64,000 nt of DNA from Pseudomonas sp. G2-4 (GCF_030064125.1 NZ_CP125957.1:62001-126000); one strand, 5' to 3'. Shown: positions 52,501 to 61,020, numbered from the stretch's first letter. Notes: generated from the letters alone by a model not told the origin. Translations and numbers: made by a program.

Positions 52501-52931
52501 TGATCGGCTGCGTCAGCCGGCACCGTTGGCCAGTGATCGAAGCAGGCTTCATCCCGGGAAAACTGGCTGACCAGCCGCGCACCGTCCTCGACCACCGCCG
52601 CCAGCGTACGCAGCCTTAGGGACTGGCCGTTGCCGTCGCTGTGCTCGGCAATGGCCTGTCGCGACAATAGCCGCTGCCCACCGTCGCGGAACACCACCAC
52701 CGGTTGCGGCAATGCCTGACCGGGCATTGCCGGCAATGCCACGCGCACCTGAAGGCGCAGCCGGGCGTGGATGACGCTCGACAGCGTACCGTCGTCGATC
52801 AGCACATCCACCGCATCGTGGCGGGCCAACGATTCATGAACGACGACCCCATGGCCGTGCAGTTCAAGTTCCTGGGCCAGTTCGATCATGGCCTGGCTTG
52901 TGCCAGACACTGCAATTTCGAGGCGTCTCAT
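49506..52931 (-). CDS. pvfC: A-T-R nonribosomal peptide synthetase PvfC/MgoA
   Basis: An 1141-residue single-module synthetase. An N-terminal part of about 170 residues precedes an adenylation domain (about 175-670; YTSGTTGQPKGVLL, YGPTETT, YRTGDIAQW, catalytic Lys near NGKVDRRAL), a carrier protein with the phosphopantetheine Ser in FFNLGGHSILL (about 735), and a reductase domain (about 800-1141; NADPH-binding GANSFLGVHIVEALL) that releases the thioester as aldehyde or alcohol. There is no condensation domain. Specificity-pocket residues read by eye are D-A-L-F-I-G-I-V-L-K, hydrophobic, compatible with Leu or Val. In pvf/mgo clusters it activates Val or Leu for a diazeniumdiolate signal. Confidence 0.9.
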   Translation of the reverse strand: MRRLEIAVSGTSQAMIELAQELELHGHGVVVHESLARHDAVDVLIDDGTLSSVIHARLRLQVRVALPAMPGQALPQPVVVFRDGGQRLLSRQAIAEHSDGNGQSLRLRTLAAVVEDGARLVSQFSRDEACFDHWPTVPADAADQPLQALDALEPLAFEHRFNRPPVPWLLAAAEVPVMHSIEQRMLDDATQPALWVEGRLTDYKSLRGLALRLQHAMLEKLRQASDQPLVIGVCLPKSSHLYAAILAVLGCGAVYLPLDPQHPAQRRRFILENARAGLLLHDGDSDLDDLVLPTLNVHRLPASKPGIPVSLIRRVTGIDEPAVAIYTSGTTGQPKGVLLSHRNLSHFCAWYGDYVGLQRDSRALQFSTINFDASLLDILPTFIQGALLVVPSEDQRRDPQQLVELMGAQQVTHAFLPPALLSVMPLDAPMGLAHLITGGDVCEPFVIEQLAPQCRFHNIYGPTETTVLATTRQFGVGDNNRNLGVPIANGRVLILDEQLQPVPQDTPGELYIAGPGVGLGYLNDPTLTATRYLNLTLPAGQTLRVYRTGDIAQWTDSGIELSGRRDNQVKIRGFRVEPEEIEHCLRESQLFRQVAVGVDERRRILAFLVHPKEDRPGAALQALREHVQNTLPSYMHPAAYVELPCLPYTTNGKVDRRALLATAVQVHVGSQRRQPQNALETQLQQLWAELLELPVEDIATDESFFNLGGHSILLSQLLLSIRQTFGRSLSINRFIEAPTLMTLAQLLDDSGQSSASTLSPQAFIDAEAELNLEPLPISQCGDVHKVVVTGANSFLGVHIVEALLAWGATEVACLVRASAGQSAAERFSQALQDNRLSHLDLSRVSVYAADITQPQLGLADDVYARIDRTFGALVHNAAHVNHVLDYASLARDNVEPIFECLRLCEGRSKKIFNFVSTLSASSALDANGQVLEQPAAKTPPIYIKNGYNLSKWVGERILQRARERGVLVNLFRPGNISFNSLTGVCQPHKNRLMLMLKGSIQLGQVPDLSLNFDLMPVDFLARFIAFHASRYQPTHAVFNLHNPEPLSWDAYVASFRDSGREFSLVSVADWQQQLGRVDADNALFGVLGFYLNGFEEDIGDISLISHDNARAGVRQMGACYPEKSPALLRRGADYLKAIDFI

Positions 52932-52941
52932 TGGAGGATCC

Positions 52942-53874
52942 TCATGGGGTCAGGTAGTCGGCGATGGCGTCGCGCACGCAGGGGGAGGCGAGCATGGAGC
53001 TGCTGCGCAAAAAGCGTGTGATGTTGCCCACCAACGGGTGAAAACGATTGATGGGGTAGGCCAGCGCACTGGCGTCTTCACGCAGCGACTGGCGCACCGA
53101 TTCGTCGACGGGCAGGTGGGTGATCAGTGCGCAATCGAACGCCTGCTGCAGATCGCTCGCCAGGTACTGGGCGATGAAACCGGGCAGCAAGCGCGCAAGT
53201 GCCTCGCGGTCCTCTTCGGGCGCGGTGCGCCAGTAGATCTGCACCAACCGCGTCCAGAAACCGGAGTGCCGGCCCTCGTCCAGCAAGTGGTCGGCCATCA
53301 AGCCCTTGATCGAAGCCTTGACCGAATCATCGCGAGCGAACGCGGCCACTTCGTTGGTCACGGTGTTTTCGGCGATGGCGATGCAGATCAGTTCCATGGC
53401 GCTGAGCAAATGCTCCGGCGCCTGGGCCAGTGTCGCGGGAATCGCGCGGCTGAGTTCAATCTGCGAAGGCAGCGGGATCGGTGCGATGCCGGTCATGTCG
53501 ATGGTCTGTTGCATGAAGTCCATCGCCACCAGTGCGTGATAATCCTCGTCGACCACCACCGTCATTGCGTCATAGCGGCAGGCGAAGGGGAATTCGATGC
53601 CGAAGCTGTTCTTGGCGATGCGTCGGGCGGTGTGGTCCACCAATTCAGTCTCGAAAATCACCACGTCGTTGATGAACTTGTAGAGGCTCTGCACCAGCAC
53701 AAAATCGCGCAGTTGCGGGCAATGACTGAGAAAGGTCTGGCTGTGCACCAGCGGTTGACGGCTCATGGGGAAGATCAGCTTGTCGTCGTCTTCCACCCGG
53801 CGCCGTGGTCGGGTGCGGATGGTGGCGCGGCTTTCCCAGGCGTCGGCAAAGGATTGGTATTCGACGGCGTTCAT
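52942..53874 (-). CDS. pvfB: AurF-like di-iron N-oxygenase PvfB/MgoC
   Basis: A 310-residue di-iron oxygenase of the AurF type. Iron ligands are expected in the E...ExxH patterns: [26 protein letters not shown], and [13 protein letters not shown] with [10 protein letters not shown]. In the pvf/mgo pathway it oxidises the amine nitrogen. It starts at 53874, inside the end of the preceding gene (ATGA overlap), and ends 10 bp before the synthetase start, so it is translated from one polycistronic message. About 310 residues is the normal size. Confidence 0.9.
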   Translation of the reverse strand: MNAVEYQSFADAWESRATIRTRPRRRVEDDDKLIFPMSRQPLVHSQTFLSHCPQLRDFVLVQSLYKFINDVVIFETELVDHTARRIAKNSFGIEFPFACRYDAMTVVVDEDYHALVAMDFMQQTIDMTGIAPIPLPSQIELSRAIPATLAQAPEHLLSAMELICIAIAENTVTNEVAAFARDDSVKASIKGLMADHLLDEGRHSGFWTRLVQIYWRTAPEEDREALARLLPGFIAQYLASDLQQAFDCALITHLPVDESVRQSLREDASALAYPINRFHPLVGNITRFLRSSSMLASPCVRDAIADYLTP

Positions 53875-54647
53875 GGCGTCACCTGTGCAACGGGTTGAGC
53901 CATGCTCTGACGCAGCCCGTCCCACAGCGCCGCGCGACTTTGAACGGCGGCGAGAGCGGCAGCCAGCACCTCTGTTTCGCGCTGGGGGTCGCCGTCGATC
54001 AGCCGGGCCAGCAGTTTTTCCGCCGCCGGGCCGTGGTCTTCGGAGTCGACCTCGATGTGCCGTTGCAGGTAATAACGAAACGTCGGCGCCTGATCCAGGC
54101 CAATGCCCCAGGCGTCCAGCATGCGCTGGAACATCTGTGGGATGACACTCTCGCGACCATGCACGAAGGCGGCGGCCACGCTGTGGGCCGGGGCGTGCAG
54201 GGCGGTGTGCAGCGTCTGGCGAACGAAGCGCGCCGCCGCAGGTTCCACCTCGACGCTTTCCAGTGCCGTCTCGGGGCTGACACCTTCCTGCTGCAGAGTG
54301 ATGAACTGCTCGATCGCACGGGTATCTGCACCGACCTCCCGCATGGCGTCCAGATACAGTTCGAAATGGCTGCAATACCCGGCACCGGGGCGATCATCCG
54401 ATTCCTCGCCCAAGACAATTTCGTTGATCAGGCGTGCAGCGTGTGGGTCCGCCGGCGGCAGCCAGGGCAGGTGGACACAGGTCAGCTCGCGTTGCAGCCG
54501 TTTGGTCAGTGACATGAAGTCCCATACGGCAAAGACGTGGCTTTCCATAAAGCGGCGTAACAGATCGATTGATGTTATTTCGGAAAAAACCGGGTGTTGG
54601 CCAAGTTCATGCTTTTTCAGAAATAGTTGTTCTTTGGTTGGCTGCAT
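53871..54647 (-). CDS. pvfA: Haem-oxygenase-like protein PvfA/MgoB (DUF3050)
   Basis: A 258-residue, all-helical protein of the DUF3050/haem-oxygenase-like di-iron family. Likely metal ligands are in [52 protein letters not shown] and [14 protein letters not shown]. It is the first gene of the pvf/mgo unit and is thought to act in nitrogen oxidation with the AurF-like partner. The ATG at 54647 ([15 protein letters not shown]) is the family start; the longer open frame reaches into an AT-rich promoter region. Confidence 0.9.
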   Translation of the reverse strand: MQPTKEQLFLKKHELGQHPVFSEITSIDLLRRFMESHVFAVWDFMSLTKRLQRELTCVHLPWLPPADPHAARLINEIVLGEESDDRPGAGYCSHFELYLDAMREVGADTRAIEQFITLQQEGVSPETALESVEVEPAAARFVRQTLHTALHAPAHSVAAAFVHGRESVIPQMFQRMLDAWGIGLDQAPTFRYYLQRHIEVDSEDHGPAAEKLLARLIDGDPQRETEVLAAALAAVQSRAALWDGLRQSMAQPVAQVTP

Positions 54648-55334
54648 TGGAACGTCCTCATCAATGATGTTGTGTTCGGAAAGTTGCCCGTTCTTTATCA
54701 AGGCGAACGGGCGCCTGAACCGAAGTCCATGAATTACCCAAATGCTCAAGTAGTGGCTTTTAATGCGTGTTGTCGGCTTGTAATGCTTGATTTTGACGCC
54801 TGTGTCGGAAGCGGACACAGGCGATAACAATTCGACGAATAAAAAACTAATACACAAGACAAGTAAGCGGCAAGGGTTTTTTTAATTATTTAAAGTGGCA
54901 AGTTTATTGGGCGCGAAGTGGGGTATTAAAACTTTTTATATAAGTTTTATTCAGGCGAAGAGGCTCCTTCCGATTTAGGGGTATCAGAATCGAATAGTTC
55001 GAGCGAATGCCTCGCTCGGAGCACTTCAGGGATCAGGGGAATTAAGAGATTTGGCTTCTAAGGGAGGGACACCGGTCGGACCACCGATCATCCCGCCAGT
55101 TGGGCGACGCTCCTTGCGTATTGGCTTCGATTCGCCTGGTCTATGGCCAGGCGCTGACTTCTTCAGGTCTGTTTTTGAATCGACAAGCGCAAGAGTGAGC
55201 CCAAATCGTTGGCAGTGCCATTGAACTGGTGGACCAATGCGCTGCAGGCACGGTCAGGCCACGCCGGGCAGGCGAGAGTGCGGTTGGAAGGATATGTAAG
55301 AAGTTTTTACGCCGGCGGGACCGCCGGCGTGGGA
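54648..55334. other. AT-rich regulatory region before the pvf operon
   Basis: About 690 bp without a gene. The part at 54850-54960 is much richer in A+T than the rest and probably contains the pvf promoter. The remainder shows no credible frame, and only the hairpin at 55309-55330 stands out. Confidence 0.5.
55309..55330. other. Perfect GC-rich hairpin after the GntR gene
   Basis: ACGCCGGCGG-GA-CCGCCGGCGT begins 4 bp after the stop of the GntR gene (minus strand). No T run follows on either strand, so it is a transcript-end stabiliser or processing site rather than a canonical terminator. Confidence 0.6.
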
Positions 55335-56027
55335 TCAACGATTTGACTGCTGCTCCAGATACCGGCGCATGGTGACGGAGGCTTTTTCCAGGTGGCGCTC
55401 CAGCAAGACAATGGCTTTATCGATGTCTTTGGCGCGTGCGGCGTCGAGCAATGCGCGGTGATCGTCCTGACTCAACTTGCCCAGCCCCATGGACGACAGA
55501 TGAAAGCGCAGAAAACGCTCTTCTTCATTGAGCTCGCGCTCGATCAGGTCCAGCAGTTTCCCGTTGGGGGCCTTATGGTAAAGCGACATGTGAAACAGTC
55601 GATTGAGCTTGCCGATCTCTGCATGCACAGTTTCTGTTTCCAACTGTTCGATGTACTGGGCAGCCAGGACCAGATCGCTGTCATCGAGCAGCGGAATGGA
55701 CAGGCGCAAGGCGAAAGACTCCAGGACCGAACGCAGGGCGTAGGTCTCGACCGCATTGTTGGTGATCAACGGCGCTACCACGGCGCCTTTGTGCTGAACC
55801 ACATTGAGCAGTGATTGGGCCTCGAGCTGGCGCAACGCCTCGCGTACCGGCATGCGGCTTACGCCGAACAGGTCCGCCAGCTCCTGCTGGCGCAGGGCGG
55901 TGCCGCAAGGCAGGCGTCCATCGAGAATGGCCTCGCGCAGGGATTCTTCGATGATCGAGCGTGCCTGGTCAGAGGGAATGGGTCCGTTGACCTGGATAGT
56001 GCTGAGCGGTTTGGGCTTCTGTGTCAC
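55335..56027 (-). CDS. GntR-family regulator with FCD domain
   Basis: A 230-residue regulator. The N-terminal winged helix has RSIIEESLREAILDGRLPCG and LADLFGVSRMPVREALRQLEAQ; the C-terminal FCD-type all-helical effector domain has Asp/His ligands in LRSVLESFALRL, NRLFHMSLY, DDHRALLDAA and LERHLE, typical of metal and organic-acid binding. I use the GTG at 56027, giving the family length; the frame is open to 56099. It is divergent from lapG, with about 120 bp between, but no link with biofilm control is established by sequence. Confidence 0.8.
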   Translation of the reverse strand: MTQKPKPLSTIQVNGPIPSDQARSIIEESLREAILDGRLPCGTALRQQELADLFGVSRMPVREALRQLEAQSLLNVVQHKGAVVAPLITNNAVETYALRSVLESFALRLSIPLLDDSDLVLAAQYIEQLETETVHAEIGKLNRLFHMSLYHKAPNGKLLDLIERELNEEERFLRFHLSSMGLGKLSQDDHRALLDAARAKDIDKAIVLLERHLEKASVTMRRYLEQQSNR

Positions 56028-56148
56028 GACAACGCACCCTGACTGGTTATGGCGAATTGGATCCAAGCGAACATTAGTTACAGATTGCCAAGCCGTCAAA
56101 ATATCGCGGTCCCGGTTCCTGAGCTAAAGTTTAGCCTGCCTGCGGTGA

Positions 56149-56922
56149 TTGCACCCTGCCATTGTTTTTTGTCGGGCCAGGCTTCACCATCCAACGAATT
56201 TCCAACGGCCCTTTTCGGACGTACCTCCCTTGGCTGCACCTTCTCCTGTCCTCAGGTCCTTGCGCTGGTTGTGTTCGGCATTGTTGCTGGCCGGCCTCCT
56301 GCTGGGCGGTCTGCAGGCTGACTGGGACTTTGCGCAGATCAGCCGACGGGCGCAAGCGTTATATGGTCCGCTGGGCGAAGGGCAACAACGCATCGACGCG
56401 TGGCAGCAGTTGTTAGCGACCCAGAAGCAGATTCCGGAGCTCGAACAGCTCAAGGTGGTGAACCTGTTCTTCAACAAGCAGGTGCGCTACGTGGAAGACA
56501 TCGACTTGTGGCGTGAGGTCGATTACTGGGAAACGCCGGTCCAGGCCCTGTGGAAGGGTGCCGGCGATTGCGAGGACTACGCCATCGCCAAGTACTTCAG
56601 CCTGCGTCATCTCGGGGTCTCCAGTGACAAGCTGCGCATCACCTACGTCAAGGCCTTGCGGCAGAACCGTGCGCACATGGTGCTCACCTACTACGCCACC
56701 CCCGAGGCGATGCCGCTGGTACTCGACAGCCTGATCGACGGCATCCAGCCGGCCAGCCAGCGAACCGACCTGCTGCCGGTCTACTCTTTCAATGCCGAAG
56801 GGCTGTGGCTGCCGGGTGCCAAGGGCAACAAAAAAGTGGGTGACACCAAGCGCCTGTCCCGGTGGCAGGATGTGTTGAAGAAAATGCAGGCCGAAGGTTT
56901 TCCGGTCGAGACGACTAACTAG
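56149..56922 (+). CDS. lapG: Periplasmic protease LapG
   Basis: A periplasmic transglutaminase-like cysteine protease of about 230-257 residues that cuts the N-terminal retention region of the adhesin LapA and releases it. The catalytic Cys is in GAGDCEDYAIAKYFSL, the His in NRAHMVLTYYA, and the Asp in LVLDSLIDG. A membrane/signal segment (WLCSALLLAGLLLGGLQA) is at the N-terminus. Start codon uncertain: a TTG at 56149 gives 257 residues; a TTG at 56230 gives 230; no clear Shine-Dalgarno decides. lapD follows 14 bp downstream, its known regulator. Confidence 0.85.
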   Translation: MHPAIVFCRARLHHPTNFQRPFSDVPPLAAPSPVLRSLRWLCSALLLAGLLLGGLQADWDFAQISRRAQALYGPLGEGQQRIDAWQQLLATQKQIPELEQLKVVNLFFNKQVRYVEDIDLWREVDYWETPVQALWKGAGDCEDYAIAKYFSLRHLGVSSDKLRITYVKALRQNRAHMVLTYYATPEAMPLVLDSLIDGIQPASQRTDLLPVYSFNAEGLWLPGAKGNKKVGDTKRLSRWQDVLKKMQAEGFPVETTN

Positions 56923-56936
56923 GAGCGCGCGCTCAG

Positions 56937-58883
56937 ATGTCCTTGTTCAAACAGCTGTTGATCGCTATCTGTCTGTTCCTGGTGGTTGCCTTCAGCGGCA
57001 GCTTCATGGTCAGCCTGGAGAGCTCGCGGGCCCAGTACGTCAACCAGTTGCGCTCCCATGCCCAGGACGCGGCTACGGCGCTGGCGCTGTCGCTGACGCC
57101 GAACATCGACGACCCGGCGATGGTGGAGCTGATGGTCAGCTCGATCTTCGACAGCGGCTATTACGCCAGCATCCGGGTGGTCGACGTGGCGACCGACAAG
57201 ACCCTGGTGGAGCGCACCGGCACGCCCGACGCCGGCAGCGTGCCGCAGTGGTTCATCAAGCTCATCGGCCTGGAGCCGGCCGGCGGCGATGCCATCGTCA
57301 GCCGTGGTTGGGAGCAGGCGGCGCGGGTCGAAGTGGTCAGCCACCCGATGTTCGCCCTCGCCAAGCTCTGGCAGAGCGCGCTTGGCAGCCTGGGCTGGTT
57401 GCTGCTGTGCGGCGCCGTGAGCGCGGTGCTGGGGGCCTTGCTGCTGCGTCGCCAGCTCAAGCCGCTGGATTACATGGTGCATCAATCCCATGCCATCGCC
57501 CGGCGCGAATTCTTGAGCCTGCCGGAACTGCCCCGTACCCCTGAACTGCGCCGGGTGGTGCAGGCGATGAACCAGATGGTCGAGAAGCTCAAGGCGTTGT
57601 TCCAGGAGCAGGCCGAACGCAGCGAGAAACTGCGGGTCGAGTCCTATCAGGACAACCTGACGGGGCTGGCGAACCGGCGCTACTTCGAAATGCAGCTCAA
57701 CGCCCGGGTGAGCAATCCGGAGCAGGCCAGTTCCGGTTATCTGCTGTTGCTGCGGGTCAAGGACCTGGCCGGTTTGAACCAGCGGCTGGGCGGGCAGCGC
57801 ACTGACCAGTTACTCAAGGCCGTGGGCGAGCAATTGCTGCGTGAGTGCGCCCGGTATCCGGAAACCCAGAACCTGGTGACGCGCATTCGCGGCGGGGAGT
57901 TTGCCGTGCTTGCGCCAGGGCTGGTGCGTGACGAAGCGCTGCAATTGGCGCAGAACCTCGAGGCTGCATTGGCGAGCCTGCACGCCACTGGGGCGACCGA
58001 CGTGGCCTCGGTGGCCTCCATCGGGCTGGCGCCGTTCATCCATGGCGACGCGCCGCAAGCGGTGCTCCAGCTCGGCGACCAGGCCCTGGCCCAGGCCGAA
58101 AGCCAGGGCGAGCCGGGTTGGGCCTGTCTGGACCATAGTGCATCGGCTAGCGTTGGCGACGATCACCATGCCTGGCATACATTGCTCGACCAGGCCTTGA
58201 GTCATCAGCGTTTTGAGCTGTACTTCCAACCGGTGGTGGCCGCTCAGGACACCCAAGTGGTGTTGCATTACAAAGTTCTGTCGCGGTTGCTGGATGAGCA
58301 GGGCCAGACCATTCCCGCTGGGCGCTTCCTGCCCTGGCTGGAGCGCTTTGGCTGGACTGCGCGCCTGGACCGCCTGATGCTTGAGCAGGTGCTCAAGCAG
58401 ATGGCTGGGCACGAACAGTCCCTGGCGCTGAACCTGTCCTCTGCGACCCTGGCCGATCCTCAGGCATTGAATAAAATCTTTGAGATCCTGCGGGCGCATT
58501 CCAACCTCGGGCCGCGCTTGACCCTGGAGATCGGTGAAGAGCAATTGCCGGAGCAAGCGGTGCTGGAGCAGTTGACCCGGCGTCTGCGCGAGCTTGGCTT
58601 CTCCTTGAGCCTGCAGCGCTTTGGTGGGCGGTTCAGCATGATCGGCAACTTGTCTCGGCTGGGGTTGGCTTACTTGAAAATCGATGGCAGTTACATTCGT
58701 GCCATTGATCAGGAAAGTGATAAGCGTTTGTTCATCGAGGCTATCCAGCGCGCGGCCCACAGTATCGATTTGCCGTTGATTGCCGAGCGGGTGGAGACGG
58801 AGGGGGAGTTGGCGGTGATTCGGGAGATGGGGTTGTTTGGGGTGCAGGGGCAGTTGGTTGGGGAGCCTCGGCGGTGGGGGTGA
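56937..58883 (+). CDS. lapD: c-di-GMP receptor LapD
   Basis: A 648-residue inner-membrane protein. A first membrane helix (LLIAICLFLVVAFSGSFMV), a periplasmic LapD/MoxY domain (about 35-150), a second helix (ALGSLGWLLLCGAVSAVLGA), a HAMP domain, a degenerate GGDEF domain (active site RGGEF instead of GGDEF) and a degenerate EAL domain (KVL instead of EAL). It binds c-di-GMP without making or destroying it, and in the bound state sequesters LapG. The ATG at 56937 is preceded by AGGAG (56922-56926). Confidence 0.95.
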   Translation: MSLFKQLLIAICLFLVVAFSGSFMVSLESSRAQYVNQLRSHAQDAATALALSLTPNIDDPAMVELMVSSIFDSGYYASIRVVDVATDKTLVERTGTPDAGSVPQWFIKLIGLEPAGGDAIVSRGWEQAARVEVVSHPMFALAKLWQSALGSLGWLLLCGAVSAVLGALLLRRQLKPLDYMVHQSHAIARREFLSLPELPRTPELRRVVQAMNQMVEKLKALFQEQAERSEKLRVESYQDNLTGLANRRYFEMQLNARVSNPEQASSGYLLLLRVKDLAGLNQRLGGQRTDQLLKAVGEQLLRECARYPETQNLVTRIRGGEFAVLAPGLVRDEALQLAQNLEAALASLHATGATDVASVASIGLAPFIHGDAPQAVLQLGDQALAQAESQGEPGWACLDHSASASVGDDHHAWHTLLDQALSHQRFELYFQPVVAAQDTQVVLHYKVLSRLLDEQGQTIPAGRFLPWLERFGWTARLDRLMLEQVLKQMAGHEQSLALNLSSATLADPQALNKIFEILRAHSNLGPRLTLEIGEEQLPEQAVLEQLTRRLRELGFSLSLQRFGGRFSMIGNLSRLGLAYLKIDGSYIRAIDQESDKRLFIEAIQRAAHSIDLPLIAERVETEGELAVIREMGLFGVQGQLVGEPRRWG

Positions 58884-58937
58884 GGCTTGTTGACGAGGCG
58901 GCCTGGTAGCCGGCCTGTCGCCCTTTTGACCGAGTAC

Positions 58938-59698
58938 ATATCCGTTCTTTTCGTAACGGCGACTTATGGTTTCGCCCTTACGGCGAGTCACTTTCGAAAA
59001 TCCGGAAGCCGGCCCAGGCGAAAGTAACCAAAGCGCTTTTTGCCCCACCACTCGGCACCTCGCCTAGGCTCGGTGTGCCCTCACTCCGGCATTGCTCCGT
59101 GGGCCCGCTGCGAAGGGCCATCCATGGCCCAGCGCAGCTATCCCGGCATCCATGCCGGGATGCCCACTGCGTAATGCCTGCGTTCGGCCAGCGTGGTTAA
59201 CGGGGCGCCGAGATCAACGTCCGACGCGAGGCGGCCTTATAGCCGACCTGGTTCTTGACTGGGACCGCGTTTCCCCTGTGGGAGCGGGCTTGCTCGCTCC
59301 CACATGGGTTTTGGTCGTTTACAAGATCAGTGTCCACCGCCGATCCCTGTGGGAGCCGAGCTTGCTCGCGATGGCGGTGGGTCAGCTAAGTAAATGCCGG
59401 GATGTGCCCCGCTCTTGCTCTTGCTTTGGCTTTTGATCTTGGGCGCCCCGTTAAACCACGCTGGCCGAACGCAGGCATTGCGCAGTGGGCACCTCGGCAT
59501 GGATGCCGAGGTAGCCGCGCTGGGCCATGGATGGCCCTTCGCGGCGGCCCACGGAGCAATGCCGGAGTGAGGGCATGCCGAGCCTAGGCGAGGCACCGAG
59601 TGGTGGGGCATGAAGCGTTTTGCTTACTTTTGCGCTTCTCAAAAGTGAGCCGCTGTAAGAGCGGAACCGCCAGTAGCCGTTACGAAAAGAACGGATAT
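58938..59698. repeat. Large inverted-repeat element with central REPs
   Basis: Left arm 58938-59215 and right arm 59435-59698 are imperfect inverted copies. The outer 23 bp of each arm are a perfect inverted match, starting with ATATCCGTTCTTTTCGTAA (58938). Smaller inner palindromes are visible within the arms (e.g. GGCATCCATGCC), and first-family REPs lie at about 59277-59310 and 59347-59377 between the arms. No transposase is present. Confidence 0.85.
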
Positions 59699-59794
59699 AC
59701 ACCCCCTCTAAAGTAAGGTCCTAGGAGATTTCCTTCGAGTTGTAGCGAACTTGGTGAACTTGTCCGGCGTCTGCCTCGTGGCTAGTCTGGGTTT

Positions 59795-60034
59795 GTCACT
59801 GAAAAAACGGTGACACGGACGTGCAAGTCCGAAGAAACTGTTTAGGATGCGACGCTACATCGCTCAGGGGCTTTTTTCTGCCCACTGGCTTTATGGCGGC
59901 TGCACGCAGGAGATCCTTGGATCTGCTGGGTTTCCTAAACAGGCCCGGTCTTGCACACCTGCGTAAGGCCGCCACCCTCATTCGCGTGCAAGCGAACGGT
60001 GACGGTTTCCACTTAACTGTTTAGGAAATCTCTA
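59795..60034 (+). ncRNA. Structured leader of DUF6124 gene, copy 2
   Basis: A cis-acting RNA candidate, the counterpart of the leader at 28463-28690. Hairpin 1: GTCACTG/CGGTGAC (59795-59814, A6 loop). Hairpin 2: CGGAC/GTCCG (59816-59831). Arm A (GTGCAAG 59821-59827, CTGTTTAGGA 59838-59847) pairs with arm B (TTTCCTAAACAG 59931-59942, CTTGCAC 59950-59956). Arm C (GTGCAAG 59986-59992, CTGTTTAGGAAA 60017-60028) is also complementary to B and contains the AGGAAA ribosome-binding site. A-B and B-C pairings exclude each other, a layout for translational control. Confidence 0.7.
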
Positions 60035-60388
60035 ATGTTCAAAGTAACTCCGAATCCGCCAGGAAGTCCTGGCAACGCCTCCAAAAAACTCGATGAGGCC
60101 GCCGAGCGCGCCCTCGACTACTACCTCAATCCCAAATCTACCGATGAAGCCTCGGGAAAACCCTCAACCGCCCAGCTCTTCATGGTTTCCCCAGACATCG
60201 ACACTGAAACCCTTCTGGCCAATGCCTCCGAAGACTTGCTGTCCATCAGCGCCATCGCCGCCGACCTGGCTGACGACGTCGACGGCTCACGCCGCAGCGT
60301 GGTCCTGGCGATCAGTCGGATGGCCGATGGGGTGCAGTTGTTGGTGGAGCGGGCGATGGATCGGCTGGAGGTTCAAGCGGCGGGCTGA
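60035..60388 (+). CDS. DUF6124 family protein, copy 2
   Basis: A 117-residue paralogue of the protein at 28079-28462. The conserved part (VSPDIDTETLLANASEDLL, IAADLADDVDGSRRS, AISRMADGVQLLVERAMDRL) is nearly the same; the termini differ. The ATG at 60035 follows AGGAAA by 6 bp, and this ribosome-binding site lies inside a leader arm that can be sequestered. It lies between lapD and lapA, but nothing in the sequence ties it to adhesion. Function unknown; soluble and helical. Confidence 0.85.
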   Translation: MFKVTPNPPGSPGNASKKLDEAAERALDYYLNPKSTDEASGKPSTAQLFMVSPDIDTETLLANASEDLLSISAIAADLADDVDGSRRSVVLAISRMADGVQLLVERAMDRLEVQAAG

Positions 60389-60413
60389 CAGGCCTGCGGT
60401 GAATTGAGGACTA

Positions 60414-60658
60414 TCATCGCGAGCAAGCTCGCTCCCACACGGGGTCTGTGTCGAGCCGGACTATCGAGGTCAATACCGATCAACTGTGGGAGCGAGCTTG
60501 CTCGCGATGGCGTCAGCCCAGACAACACGATCCCCTGTGGCGAGGGAGCTTGCTCCCGCTGGCCTGCGCAGCAGGCCCCAGCAGTTTTTCAGGCAGACTG
60601 CGTTGTCTGGTTTTGCGACTGCTGCGCAGCCGAGCGGGAGCAAGCTCCCTCGCCACGG
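60414..60658. repeat. REP cluster, both families
   Basis: An inverted first-family pair (60417-60509) followed by an inverted second-family pair (60537-60656), between the DUF6124 gene and a convergent gene. Confidence 0.9.
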
Positions 60659-60681
60659 GAATTGGGTTGTGCCGTTTGTAG

Positions 60682-61020
60682 TTAGATCAGGCCCTTCTCA
60701 TCATCATCGATCAACCGGCTCAACCCGCCCAAGGCTTCCCGGGCCTGGGTACGGTCCATCAGCTTGGCCTGGGCCGCGGCTGGCAGGTCGGTGACGCGGA
60801 TGACGCCTTTGCTGGTCAGCACCTGGATCAAGTCGTCGAGTACCCGGATCATTTCCAGGTCGCTCTGCTTGAGTTGCTTGAGGCTGTTTTCTACCGCCTG
60901 GTTGGCGAACCAGTCCTGGATCTCGTGGCTGTCGGCCGGCAGGGTTTCGGTGGCTTCGGCATACGCGGCGGCTTCCACGCGCGCCAGCAGGCCTTGTGCA
61001 TCGCGTTGCACATAAAACAT
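60682..61020 (-). CDS. Small conserved protein ("tryptophan synthase beta-like")
   Basis: A 112-residue soluble, helical protein commonly annotated in Pseudomonas as tryptophan synthase subunit beta-like, although it has no PLP-binding Lys region and is far too short for TrpB. Visible features are the helices AVENSLKQLKQSDLEMIRVLDDLIQVL and AREALGGLSRLIDDDEKGLI. It lies just downstream of lapA on the same strand, but a strong terminator separates the two. Function unknown. Confidence 0.75.
   Translation of the reverse strand: MFYVQRDAQGLLARVEAAAYAEATETLPADSHEIQDWFANQAVENSLKQLKQSDLEMIRVLDDLIQVLTSKGVIRVTDLPAAAQAKLMDRTQAREALGGLSRLIDDDEKGLI

Noticed and set aside
55309..55330. Rho-independent terminator of the GntR gene
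   Set aside because: The hairpin is perfect, but no T run follows on either strand.
59821..60024. Small protein in the DUF6124 leader
   Set aside because: A 67-codon frame crosses the leader, but the matching leader at 28463-28690 does not keep this reading frame, whereas the pairing arms are kept. RNA structure explains the conservation better.
60682..61020. A tryptophan synthase beta subunit
   Set aside because: Proteins like this carry that name in databases, but at 112 residues and without the PLP Lys region it cannot be TrpB.
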